Source: MWCR01 sp049325475 | GTDB taxonomy: Bacteria > Patescibacteriota > Patescibacteriia > 2-12-FULL-60-25 | Assembly: GCA_049325475.1 (NCBI GenBank) | Contig: JBMOLN010000007.1 | Location: 62,001 to 126,000 of the forward strand | Reading direction: 5' to 3' | Length of the DNA stretch: 64,000 nucleotides | In this document: piece by piece, positions 35,515-43,815 of the stretch | Layout of the letters: every line of letters starts with the position of its first letter | Position numbering within the stretch: the stretch's first letter is position 1 | The notes under the pieces: generated by a model | The model's database searches: none | What the model saw: the letters and a program-made list of their open reading frames with translations, nothing else | Told to the model about the DNA's origin: nothing | Position numbers and translations under genes: made by a program

Positions 35515-35538
35515 CTCCCTCTTAATTTTAAGAGGGAG
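35515..35538. repeat. Perfect hairpin CTCCCTCTTAA / TTAAGAGGGAG
   Basis: Eleven-pair palindrome with a two-base loop, REP-like. Partner element at 35612-35634 and a similar one at 45435-45456. Confidence 0.75.
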
Positions 35539-35611
35539 ATTCAGAGGGAGTTAGAAACCATATACCCTGACGAAAAAAGTAGGACTCGCCGCAGGCGGGA
35601 TTAAAATAAAT

Positions 35612-35634
35612 CCCCCTCTTGAGTTAAGAGGGGG
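35612..35634. repeat. REP-like hairpin CCCCCTCTT / AAGAGGGGG
   Basis: Nine-pair stem with a five-base loop and a following GTAAGGGGAG. Same family as 35515-35538. Confidence 0.7.
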
Positions 35635-35653
35635 TAAGGGGAGTTATCACAAT

Positions 35654-35678
35654 TCAAAAACCACCGGTCAGGGTGGCT
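35654..35678 (-). terminator. Terminator of the GC-rich secreted-protein gene
   Basis: Stem CCACC (35661-35665) / GGTGG (35672-35676), followed on the minus strand by a T-run. Confidence 0.65.
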
Positions 35679-35714
35679 TTGAGTGAGTTTTTGGAAATAA
35701 GTGCGGTTAAGGTA

Positions 35715-37280
35715 TTACGTAAATGCGTAAGCCCCAACCCTTTCACTGAGGAATGTTCGATGTTCACTGTGGAGGAAAAGATTTTCACTGCGGATTTCAC
35801 AATCTGCATTGCGAATCGACATGCGCTGGCGCTCTCGCCATGCTTGCATGTCTGCGGCAGCACCTGCCTTTCGGCCGGCGTCTGCCCGCGAATCACTTCC
35901 GACGCGATCCAAGGCTCGGTCGGCGGGCCTGTATCTCTTGGCGGCACGAGCGTCTGTCGACATCAGTCGAACAAGTTGCTCGTCTTCCTGATTCACTGCG
36001 CTGCCGGCATTACTGCCAACTTGCGCATAGTACCAGGGTACTGATTCCAGACGCTCCAGACTGGCTCCCTCGCCCGACGCGGGCGCGGAAGTATTCTTGG
36101 TCGAACCCGAGTCTGCAGCATCTCGTTTCTCTCCAGAAGACTTCACCGCGAGCTTCAGGATCTGCTTTCCCTGCAGAGCGATTCCGATCGCCTCGTCCTT
36201 GTGCTCGTTGAAAAAGTCCTTATAAGCTTCTTTGCCGGAAAGATCCCACTCCTCCTTCTTCAACTTCCACCGGCGTTCGGAAAACGTCAGCTTCTGCCGG
36301 TTCAAAGGTTTTGCGGAATCATAGGCATACGCGATTGTAGCCTTGAACGGATTGGCTTCCGCCACCCGTTTGGCATCCGTATCGTGATCCGGGAAGCACC
36401 GGGCGTACTGCAGCCAATCCGCTCCCGCATCATTGAAGAGTTCGAGCGATCCGTCAGCCTCGACCTTGCAGACCGAGACATGCTCCGGAATGCAATTGAT
36501 GCGATGCTTTGCCTCGACCGGCGCCCCGGAAGCGGGAACGTCTTCAACCTTGGGATTGCGCGCCATAAACTGGTCGTAGCGATTCTGCACTACGTCCCGG
36601 CGGGTTCTCACCGTCCTGGGCTTGGCGCTTCCTGCAGGCCTGCTCGCCGTTCTTCGCGGCTTTTGTGCCGCGGGCTCGCCCGTCAATACGGCATTGGTCG
36701 CCGCGGCTGCGGCATTGGCTTGCGCCAGCAGCACCGCGGCCTCGCCGGGTGTGAGCCTCTGCTTTTGCGGTTCGGGAGCGGTACTCGGCTTGGGAAGCCT
36801 GTTCGGGTCAATCGGACGCAGACGAGTAATCTCGTCCCTGCGCCGCTTGGCTTCCCGCTCCTCGGCTTCCGCCAATCGCATAGCCCTGAAACGGGCATCC
36901 GGTTCGGCAACCTTGAGGTTGTACTCATGCAGCCGCATGCGTTCCAAGGCATTCAAGCAACCCATTGCGTCAGCCTGACTGGATGCGTCCGGACCCTGCA
37001 AGAATCGAGCCAAAGGATACTTATCGTAGTAATCCTCCCACCACTGGGCTCGGCGCAAATAGTCGGATTCACACGCCATCTTTTGGCGGTGCCACTGATC
37101 GAGGTTATGATGCTGCTGCCAGTAACTGTTGTACGCGTTCAACACGCATACTTCAGTCACCTTATCAGCGCACATGTTCCGCTTATACTGTGACGATCCC
37201 TGTGCCAATACCGGCAAAGAGAACAGCGTCAAAATCAAGAAGATAAACAAAGGAAAGAGATACCTTTTGGCCTGTTTCAT
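35715..37280 (-). CDS. Secreted protein of unknown function, GC-rich gene
   Basis: 521 residues. Signal peptide ending at VLAQG (about residue 27). The mature part holds paired cysteines (NMCADKVTEVC, MACESDY, INCIPEHVSVCKV, YARCFPDHD), a long Glu/Arg-rich helix (about 125-160), an Ala/Pro-rich middle and an Arg-rich, low-complexity end. GGAGG five bases before the ATG. The gene is clearly richer in GC and uses GC-ending codons more than its neighbours, like the two genes at 52.3-54.7 kb, so recent acquisition is plausible. No domain recognised. Confidence 0.75.
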   Translation of the reverse strand: MKQAKRYLFPLFIFLILTLFSLPVLAQGSSQYKRNMCADKVTEVCVLNAYNSYWQQHHNLDQWHRQKMACESDYLRRAQWWEDYYDKYPLARFLQGPDASSQADAMGCLNALERMRLHEYNLKVAEPDARFRAMRLAEAEEREAKRRRDEITRLRPIDPNRLPKPSTAPEPQKQRLTPGEAAVLLAQANAAAAATNAVLTGEPAAQKPRRTASRPAGSAKPRTVRTRRDVVQNRYDQFMARNPKVEDVPASGAPVEAKHRINCIPEHVSVCKVEADGSLELFNDAGADWLQYARCFPDHDTDAKRVAEANPFKATIAYAYDSAKPLNRQKLTFSERRWKLKKEEWDLSGKEAYKDFFNEHKDEAIGIALQGKQILKLAVKSSGEKRDAADSGSTKNTSAPASGEGASLERLESVPWYYAQVGSNAGSAVNQEDEQLVRLMSTDARAAKRYRPADRALDRVGSDSRADAGRKAGAAADMQAWRERQRMSIRNADCEIRSENLFLHSEHRTFLSERVGAYAFT

Positions 37281-37434
37281 CGATCCTCCACTTTTTCATT
37301 TGAAGGTGCGTTGTCTATTCACTCTGCTTGCGCAGATATTTGACTTTGCCTTAAATATTACATTTTGTCAAGAATAATAAAACAATATGAACTCTGCTTG
37401 CAGAATTCTGATTTTTTAGCTAAATATAGCTAAA

Positions 37435-38223
37435 TTATTTAACTAACCACGATATCACCAATACACCCAGTACCACCCTGTACCAAGCAAAGGGAATAAA
37501 AGTCTTTGTCTTAATATAGGCCAAAAACCACTTGCTCACCGCATAAGCAACTATAAACGACACAATAAAACCTACAAACAGCAGCCACAATTGCGATCCT
37601 GCGAGGCCATTTTCATATTTCAGCAACGAATACCCGCCCGCAGCCAGCAAAGTCGGCACCGCAAGTAAAAACGAAAATCGCACAGCAAACACTCTGGAAT
37701 ATCCAAGCAAAAGCAATGCGATTATTGTAACTCCCGATCTGGATGTTCCCGGTACCATAGCCAAAGCCTGCGCCAACCCAATCAACACGGCATGGTTATA
37801 ACTAATTGCTTCTGTTTTATCGACATCCGACGTCTGACGTCTCGACTTCTCAATAAAATAAAAAATCGCACCGTAAAAAATCAGCGCTCCGGCAACCACC
37901 CAAGGCGAAAAAAGATACTGATCAATCAAATCGCCAAACAAAATACCCAGCACAGCAGTTACGAAAAAGGCAATTAAAATCCTCCCCCACTTTTCTTCCA
38001 AAGACCTCCAATCCCATTTTTCCGGCCAAAGATCTTTCCAAAAAATAACAATCACCGCTAAAATCGCACCCGATTGAATCACGATATCGAACATTTTTGT
38101 AAAAGATTCCTCAAAAGCAAACCATTGATTAAATAAAATCAAATGCCCTGTAGAACTTACCGGCAAAAACTCCGTAGCGCCCTCAACTACTCCAAGTATT
38201 ATTGCTGTTAAAACGTCTTGCAT
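37435..38223 (-). CDS. uppP: Undecaprenyl-diphosphate phosphatase
   Basis: 262 residues, polytopic. Recycles undecaprenyl diphosphate to the monophosphate carrier for peptidoglycan and other glycans. Family motifs: GVVEGATEFLPVSSTGHLIL and MVPGTSRSGVTI, both with catalytic residues. A cytoplasmic loop around 125-135 (SRRQTSDVDKT) is encoded by a GACGTCTGACGTC repeat. It follows a DUF1232 gene by two bases; a HIT protein gene precedes these, so the three form one operon. Confidence 0.96.
   Translation of the reverse strand: MQDVLTAIILGVVEGATEFLPVSSTGHLILFNQWFAFEESFTKMFDIVIQSGAILAVIVIFWKDLWPEKWDWRSLEEKWGRILIAFFVTAVLGILFGDLIDQYLFSPWVVAGALIFYGAIFYFIEKSRRQTSDVDKTEAISYNHAVLIGLAQALAMVPGTSRSGVTIIALLLLGYSRVFAVRFSFLLAVPTLLAAGGYSLLKYENGLAGSQLWLLFVGFIVSFIVAYAVSKWFLAYIKTKTFIPFAWYRVVLGVLVISWLVK
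37821..37850. repeat. CGACATCCGACGTCTGACGTC repeat inside uppP (family C), partly quoted
   Basis: Words CGACATC-CGACGTC-TGACGTC-TCGAC read in frame as a loop of UppP. Same words at 38239-38279, 42724-42772 and 45479-45520. Confidence 0.75.
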
Positions 38224-38225
38224 AC

Positions 38226-38504
38226 TTACTTTTTAACTTCTGATACCTGACTTATCGACCTATCGACGTCCGACTTCGATATGTATTTGTTCACCGCATA
38301 AGCCAAATACCCCGTCGCCAAAGCAGTTATCCCAATATCATCCAGCCAACCCAAAATCGGCGCCAAATCCGGAATTAAATCCGCCGGCCAAATCAGATAC
38401 AAAATCGCAAAACCTACCGCTGCCTTAGGCTTCCAATCCGTCTTTTTATCTTTAAAAAAATTAATTAAATTTTTCCAATATGGTATAAATTTCGTATTTT
38501 TCAT
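38226..38504 (-). CDS. DUF1232 (YkvA-like) membrane protein
   Basis: 92 residues. Core AVGFAILYLIWPADLIPDLAPILGWLDDIG is the DUF1232 signature (Y-x-x-x-P-x-DLIPD, then G-x-x-DD), quoted for identification in part. Two membrane segments. The last 15 or so residues (SDVDRSISQVSEVKK) come from a CGACGTCCGACTTCG repeat tract that reaches the stop codon. Located between the HIT gene and uppP with tight spacing. Function of the family unknown. Confidence 0.9.
   Translation of the reverse strand: MKNTKFIPYWKNLINFFKDKKTDWKPKAAVGFAILYLIWPADLIPDLAPILGWLDDIGITALATGYLAYAVNKYISKSDVDRSISQVSEVKK
38239..38279. repeat. CGACCTATCGACGTCCGAC repeat at the DUF1232 gene end (family C)
   Basis: Tandem TATCGACG/TCCGACTTCG words, in frame with the C-terminal tail of the DUF1232 protein. 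Confidence 0.7.
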
Positions 38505-38515
38505 ATCTTTAGATA

Positions 38516-39019
38516 TTACACTTTTAACGTTCGACGTTCGACGTTTCCGGTTTTATAATATTCATCAATTTTCTTTATAAGATCTTTATACGATAATGTC
38601 ACTAAATAAAAATCATGCACCGCATTCCAAGCCGAAATATTTTGTAATTTCGGACGCGGTATAATCATCCAATGAAGATGGCTCATTGATCCGCCCGAAT
38701 ACGGCCCGATTTGCATGGTAATATTAAAAGATTTGGTTTTAAAAAGTTTAGCTAGAAGTTTTTTAGATGTTAAAAGAACCTTGGTAAAATCCTCCCATTC
38801 TTCTTTATTTAAATGATCAAGCTCACAAACGTGCCTTTTGGGAATAATCATCAAATTTCCATCCATATAAGGATATTTACATGCCAAAACACTCCAAAAA
38901 TCGCTTCGCAATTGCTTGACCTCTTGGTCTTGCAAGGTATCGGCATCGCAAAAATCGCAAAAATCTTTCTTCTTCTTGCGGCTCCTGTAAATTGCGCGAT
39001 TAGGTTCAAAAATCCTCAT
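38516..39019 (-). CDS. HIT-like nucleotide-binding protein (Ap4A phosphorylase type)
   Basis: 167 residues from the ATG; an upstream in-frame TTG adds five. An N-terminal zinc-type CDFCD pair, NLMIIPKRHVCELDHL and the SMSHLHWMIIPR triad identify the HIT superfamily, but the third His is Met (HLHWM), a variant that may alter catalysis. The C-terminal residues (NVERRTLKV) are encoded by a GTTCGACGTTCGACG repeat. A TATCTA box lies three bases before the ATG, so the transcript may be leaderless or start further up. First gene of the DUF1232-uppP unit. Confidence 0.85.
   Translation of the reverse strand: MRIFEPNRAIYRSRKKKKDFCDFCDADTLQDQEVKQLRSDFWSVLACKYPYMDGNLMIIPKRHVCELDHLNKEEWEDFTKVLLTSKKLLAKLFKTKSFNITMQIGPYSGGSMSHLHWMIIPRPKLQNISAWNAVHDFYLVTLSYKDLIKKIDEYYKTGNVERRTLKV
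38526..38550. repeat. AACGTTCGACGTTCGACG repeat at the HIT gene end (family C)
   Basis: Tandem GTTCGAC words coding the last residues of the HIT-like protein. The same words recur at 49611-49634 and 62283-62310. Confidence 0.7.
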
Positions 39020-39145
39020 ATATAGATAATGCAACCTTAACTTAATATTAATGATTCTTCCTTGATTTAAATCAGATTAATCATTTTCTATCAAAGTAAA
39101 TCTGGGTTAAAAATACCATGCTTAGTTTAGCATGGCTTATTTAGT

Positions 39146-39634
39146 TTATCCAACGGAACGCATCTTTTTAATAATATCCGTTGTATGCAGTTTGGATTGG
39201 GCGTTGAGTAATTGCACTTCTATGCCCGCCGCTTTGGCAAAAGCGTATCTGTTTGCTTCGGGGTCAAATGCGGTTGTCTGCGATGCGATAATAACATGGG
39301 GCATGATATTCCGCACCGCGCTCTCCAAGTCATCATAGATAACAACCCTGTCAACAGCCTCAAACGCGGCAATAATGCGGGCTCGGACATTTTCGGACAA
39401 AATCGGCCTTTCAGATCCTTTTTGAGATTTGATTCTCGCATCGGAATTTATACCTACAAAAAGATAATCTCCGTATCCGGCCGCCCTCTCAAGATAACGG
39501 ACATGGCCTTCATGCAGCAAATCAAAGGCTCCGTTTGTAAAAACTATTTTGCCATTGCTTTTTTGCTTTAATGCCTTTGCATGAACCGCTATCTGCTCCA
39601 AAGTTAAAATCTTATACGATGTGGCGCAACGCAT
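39146..39634 (-). CDS. Cytidylyltransferase-like protein (RfaE2/HldE C-terminal type)
   Basis: 162 residues. Nucleotidyltransferase fold with FTNGAFDLLHEGHVRYLERA (TNG-x-FD-x-x-H-x-GH), GINSDARIKSQKGSERPI and a later HTTDII tail. Closest in pattern to D-glycero-beta-D-manno-heptose 1-phosphate adenylyltransferase, but glycerol-3-phosphate cytidylyltransferases share the fold. AAGGAGG six bases before the ATG. No sugar kinase partner is next to it, so the substrate remains open. Confidence 0.9.
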   Translation of the reverse strand: MRCATSYKILTLEQIAVHAKALKQKSNGKIVFTNGAFDLLHEGHVRYLERAAGYGDYLFVGINSDARIKSQKGSERPILSENVRARIIAAFEAVDRVVIYDDLESAVRNIMPHVIIASQTTAFDPEANRYAFAKAAGIEVQLLNAQSKLHTTDIIKKMRSVG

Positions 39635-39763
39635 CCAAGCCTCCTTGAAAGTACCTTAAATACATTAAAAAGACCGGATGATTCTGTCAAACGGATTAAG
39701 TTCAGAATTTAAAGTTCCAAGTTCTATGTTCCAGGTCGCAAGCTCCAAACTGCATGATGCATA

Positions 39764-40573
39764 TCAAAACGCGTATGCCTTTAAATAATCAGCCAGATCT
39801 TCAAATAAAATAAATACCTCCTGCGGACCCGCCGCATACGGCGCCACTTGATACGGATCAAAAATAAAAATAATTCTATCTTGCGTCAAATGAAAATTTT
39901 TAAAATTCTCAGAAGAGGGACCCGCCCCGTCCATCACCCAATCCTCATCACTTAAATCGCGACTCATCAACTCGTTTATTGTATAGTCGGAAATGAAGTC
40001 CAGATAATACCGCTTTTTTCCGGTCTTGATGTCAACCTTTTCGGCCATAGGATTAAAAACATCCTCAATGGTCATAAGTTTACCGCTCTCTTCAAGATTA
40101 TAATTAAATGTATTGAAATATGAATTGGGATGCGCTCCGCCCATATAAACACTTGCTTGCATTATTATACTGACAAAAGCATTATCATTGCGGTTTACAT
40201 AATAACTGATACTTAAAAACCACGGCCCGGGATCGTATTCATGCTCGCTTGCTTTAAACTCATTCAAAAAATTATTTAACTCTGTCTGAACATGATCATA
40301 AACGTCTTGATTAATCTTTTTGCTTATTAAATCGTCGCCTCCGCTGAAATCAGGATATCCGATTTCATAATAATATCCGTCCTGTTCATCTTCCAATTTC
40401 ACCGTCTTGTATTCCAGATCTTTTGTTGATGTCGTATTCAAAATTTTAAGAGGCTCAGCCGGTTTAGGAACCTGCTCTTGCACTTCTTGCGAATCGGAAT
40501 TATCTATACTCATCTCCTCGCAGCCCGTAGCTATAAAAATGACTGCAATTAAAATCAAAAAATACTTTTTCAT
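39764..40573 (-). CDS. Lipoprotein with DUF4163/DUF3298-like domain
   Basis: 269 residues. Lipoprotein signal with lipobox IATGC (Cys18), then an acidic spacer. The body has the DUF4163/DUF3298 (RsiV-like) pattern: YYYEIGYPDF, VSIIMQASVYMGGAHPNSYFNTFNYNLEESGKLMTIEDVF (cited in part), then FHLTQDRIIFIFDPYQVAPYAAG. In RsiV this domain binds lysozyme; here no sigma partner is adjacent. Single gene. Confidence 0.88.
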   Translation of the reverse strand: MKKYFLILIAVIFIATGCEEMSIDNSDSQEVQEQVPKPAEPLKILNTTSTKDLEYKTVKLEDEQDGYYYEIGYPDFSGGDDLISKKINQDVYDHVQTELNNFLNEFKASEHEYDPGPWFLSISYYVNRNDNAFVSIIMQASVYMGGAHPNSYFNTFNYNLEESGKLMTIEDVFNPMAEKVDIKTGKKRYYLDFISDYTINELMSRDLSDEDWVMDGAGPSSENFKNFHLTQDRIIFIFDPYQVAPYAAGPQEVFILFEDLADYLKAYAF

Positions 40574-40903
40574 AGTCTTACTATCTTAATGTATAAACCA
40601 AGATTGTAAAAGTTCACCTGCAGTCCCGCTCCCTCGTTAACAGTGACCAGTGACCGGTCGCTGGATGCAACGTACGTTGACCCGTAGTCCGGTTAACCAG
40701 TTATCCGGATTACTGTTAAACGGGATTACTGCAATACGTTTTGGATTCGTAGTTTGTAGTTTGAGGTTAGAAATATTAAAAAACCTCCCAAAATAGGAAG
40801 GCGAGAATTATTTGCAATACCTGCTGAATATCCGCGGACCCGAATCGCTCACTCGTTGATGGCACATGCGTAGGAAATAATCACATTAATCAAAATGTTA
40901 GCT
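40574..40903. other. 330-base spacer with repeats and a terminator
   Basis: Holds GTGACCAGTGACCGGTCG and GGTTAACCAGTTATCCGG words (40625-40725), ATTCGTAGTTTGTAGTTTG (40744-40765) and the terminator at 40777-40802. No gene seen. Confidence 0.6.
40777..40802 (-). terminator. Terminator of glmR
   Basis: Stem CCTCCC (40784-40789) / GGAAGG (40796-40801, one G-T pair), followed on the minus strand by six Ts. Confidence 0.65.
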
Positions 40904-41917
40904 TTATAGATTTATTCGGCTTGTATATTCTTCATCCATAAATTTCATAAGTTCACGCGCCAACTTGCCCGGATCGTGGCGGATCAAACTTCTGGCAAGC
41001 TTGTCGCCCATTACCGGTCGCGCAATTCTTTCCGAAAGAATATCTACGCGCAATACCAAATAATCGCCGGCAATTAAATCATCTTCAACCAATGCTTCGC
41101 CCGCACGGGTATACTTTTCCAGCACCGGCTCCGGAATTATTGCCGAGTTGACCAACACCGCATTCAGCCTTGCCGGAGCAATATATGACTTCAATCGCTC
41201 AACAAAACGCGATGCCCGATAGTCGTCCGTCTGACCGGGTTTGGAAACCAAATTCAATACATAAACCAATTCACCTGTTGCAGCATCCAGAGCTTCGGCA
41301 ACTCCCTGCACCAGCAAAACCGGCACCAAACTGGTATAAAGATCACCCGGCCCCAGAACAACCATGTCCGCTTCGCGGATGGCCTGCAATGCTTCGGGAT
41401 TGGCCATGACCTGCGGCTGTAAAAAGCATTCACGGATTGGCGCTCTTTTGCTTTGCGGTGCATCAATAGCATGTTCGCCCTCAACCACCGTTCCGTCTTC
41501 AAGCTCTGCAAACAGCCTGGATGCTTGCGCCGAAACCGGCAATACCCTTCCTTGCACGCGCAAAATCTGATGCGCCATCATAATTGCGCTTTCCGCCGAT
41601 CCGTACATCATCTCCAACGCCGACAAGAAGATATTGCCAAAATTGTGGCCCGCGAGTTCGCCCTTGGTAAAACGATAGTTAAGAAGATTCCGTAAAGCAT
41701 CATCACCTTCAGCAAGCGCCACCAAACACTGGCGGATATCGCCAGGAGGCAAAACACCAAGTTCATCGCGCAGACGGCCGGTTGATCCGCCGTCATCCGC
41801 AATAGAAACAACGGCCGTCAAATCCACATCGTGCCGCTTAAGTCCTGAAAGCACCGTAAAAGTCCCTGTTCCCCCGCCAAGCACGACAACCTTTGGTCGC
41901 GATTTTTCTTGATTCAC
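40904..41917 (-). CDS. glmR: GlmR/YvcK-family regulator (CofD-like fold)
   Basis: 337 residues. N-terminal KVVVLGGGTGTFTVLSGLK, SIADDGGSTGRLRDELGVLPPGDIRQCL (cited in part), GHNFGNIFLSAL and VLGPGDLYTSLVPVLLV are diagnostic of the YvcK branch of the CofD superfamily. In Bacillus the protein binds UDP-GlcNAc and stimulates GlmS, steering carbon to peptidoglycan. Usually it sits with rapZ and whiA; here it is alone with its own terminator. Confidence 0.94.
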   Translation of the reverse strand: MNQEKSRPKVVVLGGGTGTFTVLSGLKRHDVDLTAVVSIADDGGSTGRLRDELGVLPPGDIRQCLVALAEGDDALRNLLNYRFTKGELAGHNFGNIFLSALEMMYGSAESAIMMAHQILRVQGRVLPVSAQASRLFAELEDGTVVEGEHAIDAPQSKRAPIRECFLQPQVMANPEALQAIREADMVVLGPGDLYTSLVPVLLVQGVAEALDAATGELVYVLNLVSKPGQTDDYRASRFVERLKSYIAPARLNAVLVNSAIIPEPVLEKYTRAGEALVEDDLIAGDYLVLRVDILSERIARPVMGDKLARSLIRHDPGKLARELMKFMDEEYTSRINL

Positions 41918-42017
41918 TTTTATCTCCCTTCGCAGATTCTGAGTTTATCGAAGAACAAAGGATCAATACATCATGAACTATCATAAAAATACTTGAACGT
42001 CAATACATAAACTATAT

Positions 42018-42042
42018 TAAAAAACGCCGTTGTTAGCGGCGC
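42018..42042 (-). terminator. Terminator overlapping the 42033 gene stop
   Basis: Stem CGCCG (42025-42029) / CGGCG (42037-42041) with the TAA in the loop, then a T-run on the minus strand. Confidence 0.65.
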
Positions 42043-42545
42043 GTAGCTTTTTTTGAAAGATCAAGATACTTTTCATAAGTGCCTTTTCGCATGTTGCGGC
42101 TGCCCCTGCATCTTGGAAAATGAGCGCACCCCCAAAAATACTTGCTCGTATATGAATTCTGTTTCGGAATCATATTTGTACCGCAATCGGGACAAGTGGG
42201 AATCAAGCCTTTAAGCGCGGCTTCCGCTCTTTTAGCTTCAATATCCATCTTTTTCTTTCTGGCTTGATAACCTTCATTATCCGCAATACCTCCGTGCTCA
42301 AGACAAATCGCCTTATACTCAATTTGAGTAATGGGGTCACATGCTTCTACAGTATATTCTTTGAACTTAAATGGATGCTCAACCCATAGAACCCTTACCT
42401 TTAAAGGTGCCTGATCTTTATCATAGGCAATAAAAGTCTGCCTTGTGTATTCCTCATTATAGCCGCTTTGCCTTTCCCAATTCTCGCACTCCAAAAAAAC
42501 GATTCCCTTATACCCGATATTCAAATAATCATCCAATTCAATCAT
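42033..42545 (-). CDS. Protein with topoisomerase-type zinc finger
   Basis: 170 residues from the ATG that follows AGGAG by about seven bases; the frame opens nine codons earlier. The N-terminal two thirds (IVFLECENWERQSGYNEEY) are not recognised. The C-terminus has a four-cysteine finger of the topoisomerase IA C-terminal kind: CPDCGTNMIPKQ, then FWGCAHFPRCRGSRNM. Such fingers bind single-stranded DNA. Likely a DNA-associated protein. Monocistronic. Confidence 0.8.
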   Translation of the reverse strand: MIELDDYLNIGYKGIVFLECENWERQSGYNEEYTRQTFIAYDKDQAPLKVRVLWVEHPFKFKEYTVEACDPITQIEYKAICLEHGGIADNEGYQARKKKMDIEAKRAEAALKGLIPTCPDCGTNMIPKQNSYTSKYFWGCAHFPRCRGSRNMRKGTYEKYLDLSKKATRR

Positions 42546-42639
42546 GTCCTTGCTCCTTTTGTTAAAGATCAATGACTAAAGCTATACCGCAAATTACTTG
42601 CATAGTCAATAACTCTCACCGCAGGCGTTGGACTCTGGA

Positions 42640-42775
42640 CGCAAAACTCAAAACTCTAGACTCGAACTTCGTTAACCCGCAGTCCCGCCCTTAGTGTAGT
42701 CGTAGGAAGCGGCACGAGACGTTTCAATATCGACGTACTGACGTATCGACGTACCGACGTATTGACGAATCATCC
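42640..42775. repeat. CTCTAGACTCG and CGACGTACTGACGTATCG repeat spacer
   Basis: Family E words (42640-42665) and a clean tandem of CGACGTACTGACGTATCGAC words with period near 8-9 (42724-42772), ahead of the HAD gene. Confidence 0.7.
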
Positions 42776-42822
42776 TCTTTTTGATATACAAACCCCGGTA
42801 CACTTCACAAAAGGAAAAGCCG

Positions 42823-43587
42823 ATGGAACATAATTGGTCATGCGTGGATCTGCATCGTGTGCAAGTTATTTCTTTCGATGTGGCATTTACACTGCTCGGT
42901 TTAAATGTTTACCGGATCTCCGAACTCGTTCAAAAGCACCTTGATATTCCCTGCACTCCGGCTCAACTTATGAACATGGAACGTGCAATACGCGGTGAAT
43001 ACACAAGAAATTACGATAAATCTCATGCAGTTCAAGGCAAGTGCATTACCGAAATCATGACCGAAATGATTAGCAGGCAGCCGCATCTATCCATCGACGT
43101 CAAAACAATCGACGCTTTCCATTCTGCGCTTCAAAAAAGCCATCTGCAAACAAATCTATTCCAAATCATCTACCATGATGCTTTGGCGGCATTGGATTAT
43201 ATTAAAGAATTCACAGGCCTGAAACTAATTGTCATCAGCAATGCGCCGGTAACGCTAAGGCGGGATCTGGAACGCATCGGCCTCCTTCATTACTTCGATC
43301 ACGTGCTTGGCAGCGCCGAAGAAGGTGTCGGAAAACCGGACCCGGAGATCTTTACCCGCGCCGCAGATCGTTGCGGTGTCAAAATCGAAGACATTCTTCA
43401 CATTGATGACAATCCGCATGTCGGAGTGTTGGCGGCACAGCGAGCCGGCATGCAAGCCGTGCTTTACGACCCCGAATTCTGTTTTTACCCTCGCATGATT
43501 CCTGCGCCCGTCATCAAAAATCATCTTGAACTGGCCCGCCGCCTTTCTGTTACGCAAGAAAACCGGGACGATTTTTACTGGCTCTGA
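42823..43587 (+). CDS. HAD-superfamily hydrolase-like protein
   Basis: 254 residues from the ATG seven bases after AAAGGA; a TTG upstream is less likely. HAD motifs: I SFDVAFTLLG (nucleophile Asp, but the usual second Asp is Ala), II VISNAP, III GKPDPEIF (Lys), IV HIDDNPHVG. The alpha-helical cap lies between about 30 and 115. The missing acid/base Asp argues against an ordinary phosphatase; phosphoryl transfer with altered chemistry or loss of activity are possible. No operon partner. Confidence 0.88.
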   Translation: MEHNWSCVDLHRVQVISFDVAFTLLGLNVYRISELVQKHLDIPCTPAQLMNMERAIRGEYTRNYDKSHAVQGKCITEIMTEMISRQPHLSIDVKTIDAFHSALQKSHLQTNLFQIIYHDALAALDYIKEFTGLKLIVISNAPVTLRRDLERIGLLHYFDHVLGSAEEGVGKPDPEIFTRAADRCGVKIEDILHIDDNPHVGVLAAQRAGMQAVLYDPEFCFYPRMIPAPVIKNHLELARRLSVTQENRDDFYWL

Positions 43588-43702
43588 CTTCTATTTTCAA
43601 CTTCTCTTCATGAGAGTTTTTTTAATCCTGATTTTCATCTCGTTGACCCGTGATCCTGTTAACCCGTTAACCAGAGGTATTCTCGTGATAACGGTTTAAT
43701 CC

Positions 43703-43753
43703 CGCCACGAACGGGACCCCGCCTTCAAAAAAATATTTAAATTATTGTGGCGG
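43703..43753. repeat. Inverted repeat CCCGCCAC / GTGGCGGG
   Basis: Eight-base arms with a 35-base AT-rich interior in the spacer before the kinase gene. A GTG reading frame runs through the right arm but is not a credible start. Confidence 0.45.
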
Positions 43754-43780
43754 GGCGGATATACTTGAGCACGATAAAAG

Positions 43781-43809
43781 TTGTTAGTTGTCAGTTGTCA
43801 GTTTATAAT
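43781..43809 (+). promoter_or_regulatory. Leaderless kinase promoter formed by a GTTAGTTGTCAGTT repeat
   Basis: -35 TTGTTA (43781-43786), 17-base spacer GTTGTCAGTTGTCAGTT, perfect -10 TATAAT (43804-43809), exactly six bases before the ATG. Confidence 0.75.
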
Positions 43810-43815
43810 ATTGCC

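Noticed and set aside
36201..37193. 330-codon plus-strand frame opposite the GC-rich secreted protein
   Set aside because: Antisense shadow; the minus strand has the GGAGG site, signal peptide and terminator.
43747..43815. GTG start for the PI3/4K-like gene
   Set aside because: The extra 23 codons run through the promoter repeat and its -35/-10 boxes; the ATG at 43816 fits the promoter.
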